A stretch of 64,000 bases of DNA from an uncultured Paracoccaceae bacterium (lineage in GTDB: Bacteria; Pseudomonadota; Alphaproteobacteria; Rhodobacterales; Rhodobacteraceae): the NCBI GenBank assembly GCA_947501355.1, contig CANMVA010000002.1:62001-126000 (forward strand), given 5' to 3'. The notes under the pieces are model-generated. The model ran no database searches. It was given only the letters and a program-made list of their open reading frames with translations, and was not told the origin of the DNA. This document shows, piece by piece, positions 1-9,016 of this stretch. The translations under genes were made by a program, and so were the position numbers. Every line of letters begins with the position of its first letter. The stretch's first letter is position 1.

Positions 1-62
1 ACTTTCGCATCATCGTCTGCGCGCTCATCGGCGGGTTTGCCGCGCTTGAGATATTCGGCCAT
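1..62 (-). CDS. N-terminus of a histidinol dehydrogenase-like protein (partial)
   Basis: The minus strand starts an ATG at 62 after a strong GGGGAGAGAG ribosome site; the first residues are MAEYLKRGKPADERADDDAK and the frame runs off the window. This N-terminus resembles the HisD-like NAD-dependent dehydrogenases common in Roseobacter genomes, which oxidise amino alcohols or sulfonated diols as well as histidinol. It lies 59 nt downstream of the MFS carrier on the same strand, so it may be co-transcribed with a substrate importer. Only about 20 residues are visible, so the family call is tentative. Confidence 0.45.
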   Translation of the reverse strand, partial: MAEYLKRGKPADERADDDAK

Positions 63-121
63 GGTCTCTCTCCCCTATGAGGTGACGTTTGGAGGAGAGG
101 ATAGCGGATCGGTGACGGCGC

Positions 122-1480
122 TCAACCTATTTTTGCATACGCTTGCAATTTTTTGACCGAGGGGCGGTAGACGACCAAGAGCCCAGCGATGGCAAGGCCG
201 AGGATTGCGGCGGGCAGAAGCGACATGCACAGGCGCAAGACATTCAGCGCCGTGTCGGTCTGGGGCGCGCTGCCTTGGGTCGTCTCCACCCACCCGAAAG
301 CGCCAAGGATCAGGCCCAGCAGCAGCGGGGCGAGCGCGTTGGCCACCTTCTGACCAAAGAGCCACAGGGCTGAGAACGCGCCTTCGATCGCCTCGCCTGT
401 CTCGGCACGGGTCACATCCATCAGGTCGGGATAGATCGCCCAGGGGATTTGCTGGTAAGCGCCATTGGTCATGCCTGCGAGGACGAACATGCCGAACATT
501 GCGGTGACATTGACGGATGGCAGCACCGCATACATTCCAAAAAGCAGCGCGATATAGAGCGTCAGGCCAAGGATCAGGGCGTTCAGCTTGCCAAGTCTGG
601 CGGAGAGGATGACCCAGACCGCCTGGCTGAGGATCGAACCAATCACGAAAGCGGCGAACATGAGCGAGAGCGTGCCAAGAGCTTGGGCGGCACCGGAGAG
701 CGGCGTCTCCCCGGTATCGGTGATCAGGTAGAGGGCGGCGAAAGGCAGGCCTGCGGTCAGTAAGGCAACTGCGAGGGTCATAACGCCGTAAAGCACGGCG
801 AGGACCGTGAAAGGCTGATTGTTCATGACCAGTTTGAGCATGGGCAGGAAGGCGGCGGTGGAGGGCGTTTCGATCCGTGGCGCCTTACGGGTAGCAAAGA
901 TCGACAGCCAGATCGCACCGACGATCAGGGGGGAGACAGCGAGGGCGGCGCGCACGAACCCTTCACGGGCGTCCCCGGCCAGGATTGGGATCAGGGCACC
1001 GCCGATCAGGATACCGAGGGAGGCAAAGCCCATGCGGAAGCCTGTCATGGCAGAGCGTTCACGGGGGTCTTGGGTGATCTCTCCGGCCATGGCTCCGTAG
1101 GGGATCGCGACCATCGTAAAGCCTATGGTGGCGAGGACGAAGAACGCCGTGACCCATGCGAGATTGCCGATCATTGCAAAGCTCTGCGGCACGGCGAAGA
1201 GGCCGATCATTCCACCCGCGAGAACCAGCGCGCCCACCGCCATCCATGGCGCGCGGCGGCCAAAACGGCTTTGCGTGCGGTCGGACAGGTAGCCAATCAG
1301 CGGGTCGGTGATGATGTCAAAGAGAAGGACCGCTGTGGTGACCGCCCCGGCCAAACCGATGGGCACGCCGAGGTAATTCGTCAGAAACGCCAGCACCAGC
1401 AATTGCTTGACCACAACAAAGACGACAACGCCCATATCGGCCAGCCCCCAGCCCGCTTTTTGCGTGAGTGATAGTGGCAT
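122..1480 (-). CDS. MFS transporter, GPH (glycoside-pentoside-hexuronide/cation symporter) type
   Basis: A 452-residue integral membrane protein with about 12 hydrophobic segments. The N-terminal half has the family signature DIITDPLIGYLSDRTQSRFG near residues 55-75, followed by RRAPW, the conserved loop 2-3 motif of MFS_2/GPH carriers. These proteins import sugars, glycosides or related organic solutes by cation symport. The ATG at 1480 has a GGGGGAGGG ribosome site. It follows the hydrolase gene at a 46-nt distance on the same strand and precedes a HisD-like gene, so a small catabolic transcription unit is likely. The substrate cannot be inferred. Confidence 0.8.
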   Translation of the reverse strand: MPLSLTQKAGWGLADMGVVVFVVVKQLLVLAFLTNYLGVPIGLAGAVTTAVLLFDIITDPLIGYLSDRTQSRFGRRAPWMAVGALVLAGGMIGLFAVPQSFAMIGNLAWVTAFFVLATIGFTMVAIPYGAMAGEITQDPRERSAMTGFRMGFASLGILIGGALIPILAGDAREGFVRAALAVSPLIVGAIWLSIFATRKAPRIETPSTAAFLPMLKLVMNNQPFTVLAVLYGVMTLAVALLTAGLPFAALYLITDTGETPLSGAAQALGTLSLMFAAFVIGSILSQAVWVILSARLGKLNALILGLTLYIALLFGMYAVLPSVNVTAMFGMFVLAGMTNGAYQQIPWAIYPDLMDVTRAETGEAIEGAFSALWLFGQKVANALAPLLLGLILGAFGWVETTQGSAPQTDTALNVLRLCMSLLPAAILGLAIAGLLVVYRPSVKKLQAYAKIG

Positions 1481-1526
1481 GCGCCCTCCCCCGTTTGGCG
1501 GCGACGCTATGCGGGGACGGCTGCAA

Positions 1527-2282
1527 TCACATAGCGATACGCTGCGTCACATCCGTTATCGCGGTTTCGATGATCTGCAGGCATTCAGGGTCCGAGAAGC
1601 TGTGATCCTTGTCTTTGACAAGGGTCAGGCGGATGTCGTCGCAGGTGACATGATCCAGAAGGCGCAGCGCGGTTTCGGTCATCACGGCGTTGTCCGCCGT
1701 GCCTTGTAGGCAGCGCACCGGGAACGGCAAGGCGAGCGGGCTGCGCAGGACGAGGTTATCGCGCCCCTCTTCGATGAGGCGCTTGGTGATGATGTAGGGC
1801 TCGCCGTATTCCGACGGGAGCGCAACTTGCCCGTCCGCCTCCAATGTGGCGCGTTGATCCACATCGAAGCCCGCCCAGAAGCCGTCCTCGGTAAAGTCAG
1901 GGGCTGCGGCGATGGTCACGAGGCCCGCCACTTTCTGTGGCATGGCGCGCGCGGTCAGGAGCGATATCCAGCCTCCCATGGAGGAGCCGACCAACACTTG
2001 AGGCCCATCGGTCAGCTGGGTGATCGCCGCTTGTGCATCCGCTGCCCAATCGCCAATGCAGCCATCGGTGAAGGCACCGTCGCTCTCTCCATGCCCGGAA
2101 TAGTCAAAGCGCAGATAAGCGCGGTTTTGGGCGCGGCACCACGCCTCCAGATGAGTGGCTTTGGAGCCTTCCATGTCGGATTTAAACCCGCCCAGAAAGA
2201 CAACGCCCGGCCCTGTTCCTTCACTGCGGTGATAGGCGATGCGGCGCCCCGATTCGGTGGTCAGGAAAGATGGGTTGGGCAT
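1527..2282 (-). CDS. Alpha/beta hydrolase
   Basis: A 251-residue cytoplasmic protein with the alpha/beta hydrolase fold: oxyanion region VVFLGGFKSDMEG near 27-39, RFDYSGHGESDG near 58-69, nucleophile elbow GSSMGG with Ser101, and a C-terminal KDKDHSFSD segment giving the catalytic His near 227. The short compact length with no large cap insertion fits serine aminopeptidase/esterase-like hydrolases of Rhodobacterales. The ATG at 2282 has a GGAGGA ribosome site. It is divergent from the ArsR-SRPBCC gene and so may share the control region that contains the palindromic operator. The substrate is unknown. Confidence 0.8.
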   Translation of the reverse strand: MPNPSFLTTESGRRIAYHRSEGTGPGVVFLGGFKSDMEGSKATHLEAWCRAQNRAYLRFDYSGHGESDGAFTDGCIGDWAADAQAAITQLTDGPQVLVGSSMGGWISLLTARAMPQKVAGLVTIAAAPDFTEDGFWAGFDVDQRATLEADGQVALPSEYGEPYIITKRLIEEGRDNLVLRSPLALPFPVRCLQGTADNAVMTETALRLLDHVTCDDIRLTLVKDKDHSFSDPECLQIIETAITDVTQRIAM

Positions 2283-2349
2283 GATGTCCTCCGATTTGAA
2301 GTAGTAAAAACAGCGGTTTGAGCTGATTTACAAGTTACTCTATTGTCAC

Positions 2350-2365
2350 GTGACTATTTAGTCAC
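2350..2365. promoter_or_regulatory. Perfect palindromic operator upstream of the ArsR-type gene
   Basis: The 16-nt sequence GTGACTATTTAGTCAC is a perfect inverted repeat (7-nt arms around TT). It ends 13 nt before the ATG of the ArsR-family gene and lies 67 nt from the divergent hydrolase start. The arrangement is typical for an autorepressing ArsR/SdpR-type winged-helix dimer. The binding assignment is inference; the palindrome is directly seen. Confidence 0.6.
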
Positions 2366-2378
2366 CTATAGTCTTTCC

Positions 2379-3146
2379 ATGGATGACCTCTTCAAAGCCC
2401 TCGCCGATCCGGCCCGCCGCACCCTTCTTGACGCGTTGCGCGATAAGGACGGGCAAACGCTGTCACAACTTGAAGCGCATCTGGAGATGTCGCGTTTCGG
2501 CGTGATGAAACATCTCGGCGTTCTGGAAGATGCGCATCTGATTACCACGACCAAGCGCGGGCGTTTCAAGCATCACTACCTGAACGCCGCCCGTTTGCAG
2601 GCCGCCCTTGACCATTGGATCGAGCCCTACCGCGCCAAGCCTGCGGCGCGGGCCTTGCTCGATCTGAAAGAAACCTTGGAAGGAACCGCCCCCATGTCCA
2701 ACGATACCCCTGACTTCGTGATCGAAACGTTCATCCGGTGCAGCCATGCGGCGCTCTGGGATGCGCTGACCAAGGCCGACGCGGTCGCGCATTATCACTT
2801 CGTGGCCACCCACGGCGCTGGTGACATGACAGCCGCCGGAGACCGGTTGGCCTTTTGCGCGCCAGACGGCTCCGAGATTGTGGCGCATACGGTTAACGCG
2901 ATTGATCCCAAGAGTCGGATCGATGTGACCTTCGAGCCCAACTGGGACGAGGTGAATACGCATTCGCGCTGCGTGTTTCTGGTCGAACCCCTGACGGACG
3001 CCTGCAAGCTGCGGGTCGAGCATTACGCGATCCCTGCCGGGCATGATGGTGTCGCGGAAGGCTGGGCGCGCACGCTCTCGGGCCTGAAAACCTGGCTAGA
3101 GACCGGGGAAGACGTCCACTTTCGTCCAGAGGAGAGCGCAGCATGA
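2379..3146 (+). CDS. ArsR-family winged-helix regulator fused to an SRPBCC (START-like) domain
   Basis: The ATG at 2379 (MDDLFKALADPARRTLLDAL) begins at the conserved start of ArsR/SdpR repressors; an in-frame TTG at 2343 would put the operator inside the gene and is less likely. Residues 1-90 form the winged helix (LSQLEAHLEMSRFGVMKHL). A second domain begins near residue 107 with DFVIETFIRCSHAALWDAL and ends near 240 with GWARTLSGLKTWLETGE, typical of SRPBCC/AHSA1 proteins that bind small hydrophobic ligands. The two functions usually occur as adjacent genes; here they are one 255-residue chain. The next gene overlaps by 4 nt (ATGA). The regulator probably represses its own operon. The ligand is unknown; no metal-binding Cys motif is evident. 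Confidence 0.8.
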   Translation: MDDLFKALADPARRTLLDALRDKDGQTLSQLEAHLEMSRFGVMKHLGVLEDAHLITTTKRGRFKHHYLNAARLQAALDHWIEPYRAKPAARALLDLKETLEGTAPMSNDTPDFVIETFIRCSHAALWDALTKADAVAHYHFVATHGAGDMTAAGDRLAFCAPDGSEIVAHTVNAIDPKSRIDVTFEPNWDEVNTHSRCVFLVEPLTDACKLRVEHYAIPAGHDGVAEGWARTLSGLKTWLETGEDVHFRPEESAA

Positions 3147-3544
3147 GCATAGAGCTGACCTACCTGACCCTCAGCGCGCTGCTGGCGGCGTCGCTTTGGG
3201 TGCCGTTCATCATCGGGGTCAACGCGACCGAGGCGCGTGAGGTTGTGGATTTCAACCGCCCGCCCGATCTGAGCCGGATGCCCGCATGGGTGCACCGTGC
3301 GCACCGGGCGCATCTGAACATGATCGAGCAGTTTCTGCCCTTTGCTGCGCTGGTGATCATCGCGCATCTTCAAGGTATCTCGACCCAGGTCACTGTGATC
3401 GCGGCATCGGCATTTTTCTGGCTGCGGCTGGCCCATGCCATCGGCATGATTTCAGGGCTCGCAGGTTTTCCGGTCCGTCCGATCATCTTCACATTCGGCT
3501 GGGTCTGCGTTTTGTCTATCGGAGGCGCAGTGTTGCTGGCGTAG
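3143..3544 (+). CDS. MAPEG family membrane protein
   Basis: A 133-residue protein with about four transmembrane segments and the bacterial MAPEG pattern (NRPPDLSRMPAWVHRAHRAH near 37-56, then FLPFAALVIIAHLQG). Family members include microsomal glutathione transferases and related integral membrane proteins of unknown bacterial function. Its ATG overlaps the stop of the ArsR-SRPBCC gene (ATGA), implying translational coupling and shared regulation. Confidence 0.8.
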   Translation: MSIELTYLTLSALLAASLWVPFIIGVNATEAREVVDFNRPPDLSRMPAWVHRAHRAHLNMIEQFLPFAALVIIAHLQGISTQVTVIAASAFFWLRLAHAIGMISGLAGFPVRPIIFTFGWVCVLSIGGAVLLA

Positions 3545-3683
3545 GGCCTGCCTGCGGCGCGGATATTTTTGCCAAAGTGAAAGGGGCGGCGTTGACAGCG
3601 TGCGCCCCTTTCGGCATTTGAGCGCTACACATAACCCGCAACCGGGCGTTCCGTGGGCGCCAAACTGACGAGGAGTGCCTGTG

Positions 3684-5630
3684 ATGGCCCAAATCTCTCT
3701 GACTTTTCCTGATGGCAATGCGCGCGATTTTGATGCGGGGGTGACCCCTGCCGAGGTCGCTGCCGGCATCTCCAATTCGCTGGCCAAGAAGGCCATTTCG
3801 GCGACCGTGAATGGGGCGCATTGGGACTTGCAGTGGCCGATTGAGGCTGATGCGTCGATTGCAATCAACACGATGAAAGATCGCGAACCTGCCGAGGAAC
3901 TCGTGCGCCACGATCTGGCGCATATTATGGCGCGCGCCGTTCAGGAGATCTGGCCGGATGTGAAAGTGACCATTGGGCCGGTCATCAAGGACGGCTGGTA
4001 TTACGACTTTGACCGCGCCGAGCCTTTCACGCCGGAAGATCTGGGCCTCATCGAGAAGAAGATGAAGGAGATCATCAACCTGCGTGATCCTGTCCGCACA
4101 GAGGTCTGGGAGCGCGACCGGGCGCTTGCGCATTATGAGGCGTCGGGCGAGCCCTATAAGGTCGAGCTGATTGATGCGATCCCCGGCGATGAACCGCTGC
4201 GCACGTATTGGCATGGCGAGTGGCAGGACCTCTGCCGGGGTCCGCATTTGCAGCACACAGGACAGGTGCCTGCGGATGCGTTCAAGCTGATGAGCGTGGC
4301 GGGGGCCTATTGGCGCGGCGACAGTGATCGCGCGATGCTTCAGCGGATTTATGGTGTCGCCTTCCTGAACAAGGAAGAGCTGCGCAAGCATCTCCATATG
4401 CGGGAGGAAGCCGCCAAGCGCGATCACCGCAAGCTGGGCCGCGAGATGGATCTGTTTCACATGCAGGAAGAAGCGCCAGGCCAGATTTTCTGGCACCCGA
4501 ATGGCTGGCGCATCTACACCGAATTGCAGGACTACATGCGGCGGCGTCAGCAGGCCGGGGGCTATGTCGAAGTGAATACGCCGCAGGTTGTGGATCGGCG
4601 GTTGTGGGAAGCCTCCGGGCATTGGGAGAAATACCAGGAGCACATGTTCATCGTCGAAGTGGACGAGGAGCACGCGCGGGAGAAGTCGGTGAATGCATTG
4701 AAACCGATGAACTGTCCGTGCCACGTTCAGATCTTCAACCAAGGCCTGAAGTCTTACCGCGATCTGCCGCTGCGGATGGCAGAGTTTGGATCGTGCAACC
4801 GGTATGAACCTTCCGGCGCGCTTCACGGGATTATGCGGGTGCGTGGGTTTACGCAGGATGATGGCCATATCTTCTGCCGTGAGGATCAGATTGAGTCTGA
4901 GACGGCGGAGTTCATCGGCTTCCTGTCGAAGGTTTATGCCGATCTGGGTTTCGAGAGTTTTAAGGTCAAGTTCTCGGACCGGCCCGAGAAACGCGCAGGC
5001 TCGGACGATGTTTGGGACAAGGCGGAAGAAGCGTTGCTAAACGCGACCCGTGCCGCCGGGATCGAGCCAGAGCTGAACCCCGGCGAAGGCGCGTTCTATG
5101 GCCCGAAGCTGGAGTTCGTGCTGACCGACGCCATCGGGCGCGACTGGCAATGCGGCACTCATCAGGTCGATTTCGTGCTGCCGGAACGGCTGGACGCCAA
5201 TTACATTGCGGAAGACGGCGCCAAGCACCGGCCCGTGATGTTGCACCGCGCGACGCTGGGCTCATTCGAGCGCTTCATCGGCATTCTGATCGAGAACTCT
5301 GCCGGACGTCTGCCGTTCTGGCTGGCCCCGCGTCAGGTTGTTGTCGCGTCCATCGTGTCGGACGCGGATGACTATGTGCATGAGGTCGTCGCGGCTTTGC
5401 GCAAGGCAGGTGTGCGCGCCGAGGCCGATATTCGCAATGAGAAGATCAACTATAAAGTCCGCGAACACTCGGTTGGCAAGGTTCCAGTGATTCTGGCGTG
5501 TGGCCAGCGCGAGGTGGACGAACGCACGGTCTCCTTGCGCCGATTGGGCGAAAAGCAGACCTCGGTTCAGCAGCTTGACGATGTCATCGGTGACCTGAGC
5601 GCGGAGGCGAAAGCCCCCGACGTGGGGTAA
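3684..5630 (+). CDS. thrS: Threonyl-tRNA synthetase
   Basis: A 648-residue class II aminoacyl-tRNA synthetase that attaches threonine to tRNA-Thr in the cytoplasm. It has an N-terminal TGS domain ([20 protein letters not shown]), an editing SAD domain with [16 protein letters not shown], a catalytic core with the zinc-ligand motif MNCPCH near 342 and GTHQVDF near 489, and a C-terminal anticodon-binding domain. ATG 3684 was chosen because AGGAG lies 8 nt upstream; GTG codons at 3675 and 3681 lie inside or against that site. Length is normal for the family. Confidence 0.97.
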   Translation: MAQISLTFPDGNARDFDAGVTPAEVAAGISNSLAKKAISATVNGAHWDLQWPIEADASIAINTMKDREPAEELVRHDLAHIMARAVQEIWPDVKVTIGPVIKDGWYYDFDRAEPFTPEDLGLIEKKMKEIINLRDPVRTEVWERDRALAHYEASGEPYKVELIDAIPGDEPLRTYWHGEWQDLCRGPHLQHTGQVPADAFKLMSVAGAYWRGDSDRAMLQRIYGVAFLNKEELRKHLHMREEAAKRDHRKLGREMDLFHMQEEAPGQIFWHPNGWRIYTELQDYMRRRQQAGGYVEVNTPQVVDRRLWEASGHWEKYQEHMFIVEVDEEHAREKSVNALKPMNCPCHVQIFNQGLKSYRDLPLRMAEFGSCNRYEPSGALHGIMRVRGFTQDDGHIFCREDQIESETAEFIGFLSKVYADLGFESFKVKFSDRPEKRAGSDDVWDKAEEALLNATRAAGIEPELNPGEGAFYGPKLEFVLTDAIGRDWQCGTHQVDFVLPERLDANYIAEDGAKHRPVMLHRATLGSFERFIGILIENSAGRLPFWLAPRQVVVASIVSDADDYVHEVVAALRKAGVRAEADIRNEKINYKVREHSVGKVPVILACGQREVDERTVSLRRLGEKQTSVQQLDDVIGDLSAEAKAPDVG

Positions 5631-5639
5631 CAAATCCTG

Positions 5640-5664
5640 CCGCGCTTTGCACAAAGCGGTTTTA
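5640..5664 (+). terminator. Probable terminator of thrS
   Basis: Ten bases after the thrS stop, CGCTTTG and CAAAGCG form a 7-bp stem around a 2-nt loop, followed by GTTTTACTTT. The stem is short and the U-tract interrupted, so efficiency is uncertain. Confidence 0.4.
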
Positions 5665-5778
5665 CTTTAAAGGCTTAGCCCCTCAAGATCCTGCATTTTG
5701 AGGCGGCTGCGCCGTTTTTCCCCGTTCGGCACGCCGCTCTAAACGCCATTTTAACCTCAGCAACTCTATGAGGTTTCT

Positions 5779-6267
5779 ATGAGCTACGGTTTTTTGCATG
5801 GCACGGACGTGGAAACAGGCTACGGACCGCGCGCGATTGAAAATCTGGTGCCCGGTGACCGGGTTTTGACGCTTGCAGGCAAACTGACACGGGTTGCTTG
5901 GGTCGGGCAGACACAACTCTCTGCCCGCGAGGTTGCGCTTGCGCCGGATACCCGCCCGGTGCGCCTGCGTGCCGGTGCGTTGACGGACTGCGCGCCCACC
6001 CGCGATCTGGTTATGGCCCCGACCCAGGGGATCGTGCTCTGCGATGGGCCGGGACAGGCGGAGGCACGCGTCGTGACGGCCAAAACCCTGCTTTGCGGGA
6101 CAGAGCGACTGCCGGTGCTGCATGATTTGCGCTTTACCCAGCTGATGTTGGAACAAGACGGGTTCATGCTGGTGGGCGGTGTCTGGTGCCCATCCATGAC
6201 AGCCACGGCCAGCTCCGAATCCGTCGGTTATGAAACACAAATGGCAAAAATGCGCCTCGCCGGGTAG
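5779..6267 (+). CDS. Short Hint (Hedgehog/intein)-domain protein lacking the usual N-terminal Cys
   Basis: A 162-residue protein matching the Hint_2 domain that is abundant in Rhodobacterales: GTDVETGYGPRAIENLVPGD followed by RVLT at 8-31, then RPVRLRAGAL, DLVMAPTQGIVLC and a C-terminal LMLEQDGFMLVGGVWCPS. In most members the domain starts with Cys-Phe before the GT, where Cys drives an N-S acyl shift. Here the aligned position is Gly4, and no in-frame upstream start would restore a Cys. GAGG lies 6 nt before the ATG. The protein may be a non-splicing relic or a binding domain. It stands alone between thrS and the buf operon. Confidence 0.65.
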   Translation: MSYGFLHGTDVETGYGPRAIENLVPGDRVLTLAGKLTRVAWVGQTQLSAREVALAPDTRPVRLRAGALTDCAPTRDLVMAPTQGIVLCDGPGQAEARVVTAKTLLCGTERLPVLHDLRFTQLMLEQDGFMLVGGVWCPSMTATASSESVGYETQMAKMRLAG

Positions 6268-6487
6268 TAAAACTGCGCATCGGCAACGCGCCGTCCATTC
6301 GCTGAAAGCCTTATTTCTCTATATATTCAATGGCTTAAATTCTGAATGCCACGGTATGCCATTTGTTACAGTTCCTGACGGGGGCGTGTTACACAGGCAT
6401 GTGAGTGGTGTGTGAGATGATCGGGCTTCTAAGGTCTGGCTATCGCATGTCGCGACATTCATGACCAACACGAAGGAACTCTACCTC

Positions 6488-6793
6488 ATGTCGACCACCG
6501 CAAAAACTCTCGCCGTTGCTGGCGCCGTTGCCGCTGCTCTTTCCGTCCAGATGACCACGCCTGCACACGCACAAGCCCAGGAGAAGTGCTTCGGTGTTTC
6601 GTTGGCTGGCGAAAATGACTGCGCAGCAGGTCCTGGCACGTCCTGTGCAGGCACATCGACCGTCGATTATCAGGGCAACGCATGGACCCTCGTTGAGGCC
6701 GGCACTTGTGCCGATATCGAGCTGCCCGCAATGGCCGACGGCACCGCGCGCATGGGTTCGCTTGAAGCCCAGGACCGCGACCTGCCGGCATAA
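6488..6793 (+). CDS. bufA1: Bufferin-type RiPP metallophore precursor (DUF2282, BufA1-like)
   Basis: A 101-residue exported precursor. ATG 6488 is preferred over the in-frame ATG 6461 because AAGGA lies 10 nt upstream and a clean signal peptide follows ([14 protein letters not shown], cleavage after AHA at residue 28). The mature part has the four conserved cysteines of BufA1 proteins: Cys34 ([10 protein letters not shown]), Cys45 (ENDCAAG), Cys53 (TSCAGTS) and Cys74 (AGTCADIE). In described bufferins, cysteines are converted by an MNIO enzyme to sulfur heterocycles that bind copper in the periplasm. The adjacent bufB, bufC and DoxX genes support this role. About 220 nt of noncoding DNA precede it; TGTTACA occurs there twice, 23 nt apart (6364 and 6387), possibly regulatory. 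Confidence 0.85.
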   Translation: MSTTAKTLAVAGAVAAALSVQMTTPAHAQAQEKCFGVSLAGENDCAAGPGTSCAGTSTVDYQGNAWTLVEAGTCADIELPAMADGTARMGSLEAQDRDLPA

Positions 6794-6808
6794 GCCACAC
6801 CGCACCTT

Positions 6809-6838
6809 TGAGCCCTTGCCCCCAGTGGCGAGGGCTCA
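6809..6838 (+). promoter_or_regulatory. Intercistronic hairpin between bufA1 and bufB
   Basis: TGAGCCCT (6809-6816) pairs with AGGGCTCA (6831-6838); inner T-G, then GCC-GGC pairs extend the stem to about 12 bp around a CCCAGT loop. It starts 16 nt after the bufA1 stop. The 3' flank TTGCTTTG is only weakly U-rich, so partial termination or 3'-end protection is more likely than full termination. This would give more precursor than enzyme transcript. Function is inferred. Confidence 0.55.
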
Positions 6839-6864
6839 TTGCTTTGACGACAAAGAGACCCCTC

Positions 6865-7722
6865 ATGCTTGATGCGTCCTCCCCTTTCGACCGCCTGCCC
6901 AACAAACCCGGCGTGGGCTACAAACCCCAGCATTTCGCAGAGATCATGGAAGACCCCGGCCCCGTCGCCTGGCTGGAAATCCATGCAGAGAATTACATGG
7001 GTGCGGGTGGCCGCCCGCTCGCGCAGATGCGCGCTTTGGCGGAACGCTTTGCCATCTCGGTGCATGGCGTGGGCCTGTCGATTGGGGGTGAGGGTCGTCT
7101 TGATCCCGAACATCTCGCACGCCTCAAGCATCTGATCGGGTGGCTGAAGCCTGCGAGCTTTTCCGAACATCTGGCATGGTCCACCCATGACAGTCATTTC
7201 CTGAATGACCTGCTGCCCCTGCCCTACACGGCGGCGACTTTGGCACGGGTCTGCGATCACATCGACGAGGTGCAAGAGGTCGTGGGCCGGCAGATGCTGC
7301 TGGAGAACCCGTCGACCTACCTGGCGTTTTCCGAAAGCGATATGCTGGAGGTTGATTTCCTGTCGGAGATCGCGACGCGCACCGGGTGCGGGCTGCTCTT
7401 TGACGTGAACAACGTCTTCGTGTCTGCCACGAACCAGCAGACCGACCCGCTGAGTTATATCGACGCCTTTCCCCTTGATAAGGTTGGTGAGATTCATCTC
7501 GGTGGACATGATGAGGACGAAGATGATCACGGCGCAACCTTGCTGATCGACAGCCATGGCAAGCCCGTGGTTGACCCGGTCTGGGCGCTTTATGACCACA
7601 CGATTGCCCGCGGCGGTGCGAAGCCCACGCTGATCGAATGGGACAATGACGTGCCGGAGTGGCCGGTTCTGGCCGCAGAAGCCGCCCGGGCCGAAACAGC
7701 CCTCGCGCAGTTGGCCCAATGA
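6865..7722 (+). CDS. bufB: MNIO-family (DUF692) bufferin-modifying oxidase
   Basis: A 285-residue TIM-barrel enzyme of the multinuclear non-heme iron oxidase family. Family hallmarks are present in order: EIHAENYM (38-45), [11 protein letters not shown] (65-75), FSEHLAWS (99-106), LLENPSTYL (145-153), [14 protein letters not shown] (177-190), [10 protein letters not shown] (209-218), IDSHG (228-232) and [11 protein letters not shown] (254-264). These supply the His, Asp, Asn and Glu ligands for the iron cluster. In buf systems BufB oxidises precursor cysteines. ATG 6865 starts at the usual N-terminus ([13 protein letters not shown]). The gene overlaps bufC by ATGA. Confidence 0.93.
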   Translation: MLDASSPFDRLPNKPGVGYKPQHFAEIMEDPGPVAWLEIHAENYMGAGGRPLAQMRALAERFAISVHGVGLSIGGEGRLDPEHLARLKHLIGWLKPASFSEHLAWSTHDSHFLNDLLPLPYTAATLARVCDHIDEVQEVVGRQMLLENPSTYLAFSESDMLEVDFLSEIATRTGCGLLFDVNNVFVSATNQQTDPLSYIDAFPLDKVGEIHLGGHDEDEDDHGATLLIDSHGKPVVDPVWALYDHTIARGGAKPTLIEWDNDVPEWPVLAAEAARAETALAQLAQ

Positions 7723-8474
7723 CCGGTCAGGCCGACTTCACGCAGGCGCTGCTGGATCCCAAACAGGCGGTGCCAGAGGGCTTGGTTGATCCGCAAGGCC
7801 GCCCTGCCCCCAAGCGCTTCGACGTTTATCGGAACAATGTCGCCGTCAGCCTGACCGACGCGTTGGAGACCGCCTTTCCAGTGATCCACAAACTGCTGGG
7901 CGACGACTTTTTCCGCGCAATGGCAGGGGTTTATCTGCGCGCGCATCCGCCCAGCTCGGCGCTGATGATGTATTATGGTGCGGCCATGCCAGCGTTTCTG
8001 CGCAGCTTTGAGCCGGTCTCCCATCTGCCCTACCTTGCCGATGTCGCCCGTCTCGAAATCGCGATACGGGAGGCCTATCACAGTGCCGACAGCACCCCGA
8101 TTGCCCCTGAAACGCTCGGCGCATTGGCCCCCAATGACCTGATGCAGGCCCGCTTCACACTGGCACCGGCCCTGCGGATCGTGACCTCGGACTGGCCGAT
8201 CCACGCGCTTTGGCAGTTCAACATGGCCGGTGGCCCGAAGCCGCAAATGCAGGCGCAAGACGTGATGGTCGCGCGGCCTGAATTTGACCCGGTGCAAACC
8301 GTTTTGCCCGTGGGTGCTGCGATGTTCGTCACCGCACTTGGCCAAGACGAGCCCCTTGGCACAGCGTTTGAACGCGTCACCCAAACGCATTCCGATTTCG
8401 ATCTCAGCGCGACGCTGGGATGTCTCTTAGGCGCCAGTGTTCTGACGTCGCTCACGATTGGACCACCGACATGA
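7719..8474 (+). CDS. bufC: DUF2063 partner protein of the MNIO enzyme
   Basis: A 251-residue protein starting with [20 protein letters not shown]-like sequence and [19 protein letters not shown], typical of DUF2063 (often mislabelled a DNA-binding domain). It has [18 protein letters not shown] near 106-123. In bufferin operons this protein recruits the precursor to the MNIO enzyme, working as a substrate-presenting subunit. Its ATG overlaps the bufB stop (ATGA) and its own stop overlaps the next ATG, so stoichiometric coupled expression is expected. Confidence 0.88.
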   Translation: MTGQADFTQALLDPKQAVPEGLVDPQGRPAPKRFDVYRNNVAVSLTDALETAFPVIHKLLGDDFFRAMAGVYLRAHPPSSALMMYYGAAMPAFLRSFEPVSHLPYLADVARLEIAIREAYHSADSTPIAPETLGALAPNDLMQARFTLAPALRIVTSDWPIHALWQFNMAGGPKPQMQAQDVMVARPEFDPVQTVLPVGAAMFVTALGQDEPLGTAFERVTQTHSDFDLSATLGCLLGASVLTSLTIGPPT

Positions 8475-9016
8475 ACAGCTTGATTTCCCTCCATAATCGC
8501 GCCGCCGCAGCGCTGGATCGCAGCGCCGATTGGGTCACGCCGACCCTTGCGCGTGTGCTTTTTGCGGCCGTGTTGTTCAGCTACTACTGGTCCTCGGCCA
8601 CCACGAAACTGGGCGACGGGGCGCTGGGGTTCCTCAGACCCTCCAGCGGGGCCTATATCCAGATTTTCCCCAAAGCGGTGGAAGCCGTGGGCTATGACAC
8701 ATCGCAGTTGAACGCGTTTCACTGGCTGGTCGTTGTGGCAGGCACCTGGGCGGAGTTCATCCTGCCCGTTCTGATCGTGCTTGGCCTGCTGACGCGCCTG
8801 TCGAGCCTTGGAATGATCGGCTTTATCGCAGTGCAGACATTGGTCGATATCACAGGCCACAATCTGGCCCCCGCCGATATCGGCGCATGGTTCGATAAAG
8901 GGTCCTCAAGCCTGATCGCAGATCAGCGCGCGATGTGGATTTTCCCGCTGCTGGTGCTGGTCTTTCGCGGAGGTGGTCCGCTGTCGCTGGACCGGCTGTT
9001 CACCCGATCAGCTTAG
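8471..9016 (+). CDS. bufD: DoxX-family membrane protein of the buf operon
   Basis: A 181-residue protein with about four transmembrane helices (PTLARVLFAAVLFSYYWSSA, LVVVAGTWAEFILPVLIVLG, GMIGFIAVQTLVDITG, WIFPLLVLVFRGGGPLSLD). DoxX-type proteins commonly close buf operons; their role is not settled (membrane redox partner or transport). The ATG overlaps the bufC stop (ATGA). The 3' end overlaps the convergent ArsC-like gene by 17 nt. The family call is firm; the symbol follows operon position. Confidence 0.8.
   Translation: MNSLISLHNRAAAALDRSADWVTPTLARVLFAAVLFSYYWSSATTKLGDGALGFLRPSSGAYIQIFPKAVEAVGYDTSQLNAFHWLVVVAGTWAEFILPVLIVLGLLTRLSSLGMIGFIAVQTLVDITGHNLAPADIGAWFDKGSSSLIADQRAMWIFPLLVLVFRGGGPLSLDRLFTRSA

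Noticed and set aside
3516-4868. A 450-codon minus-strand frame opposite thrS
   Set aside because: Shadow of thrS.
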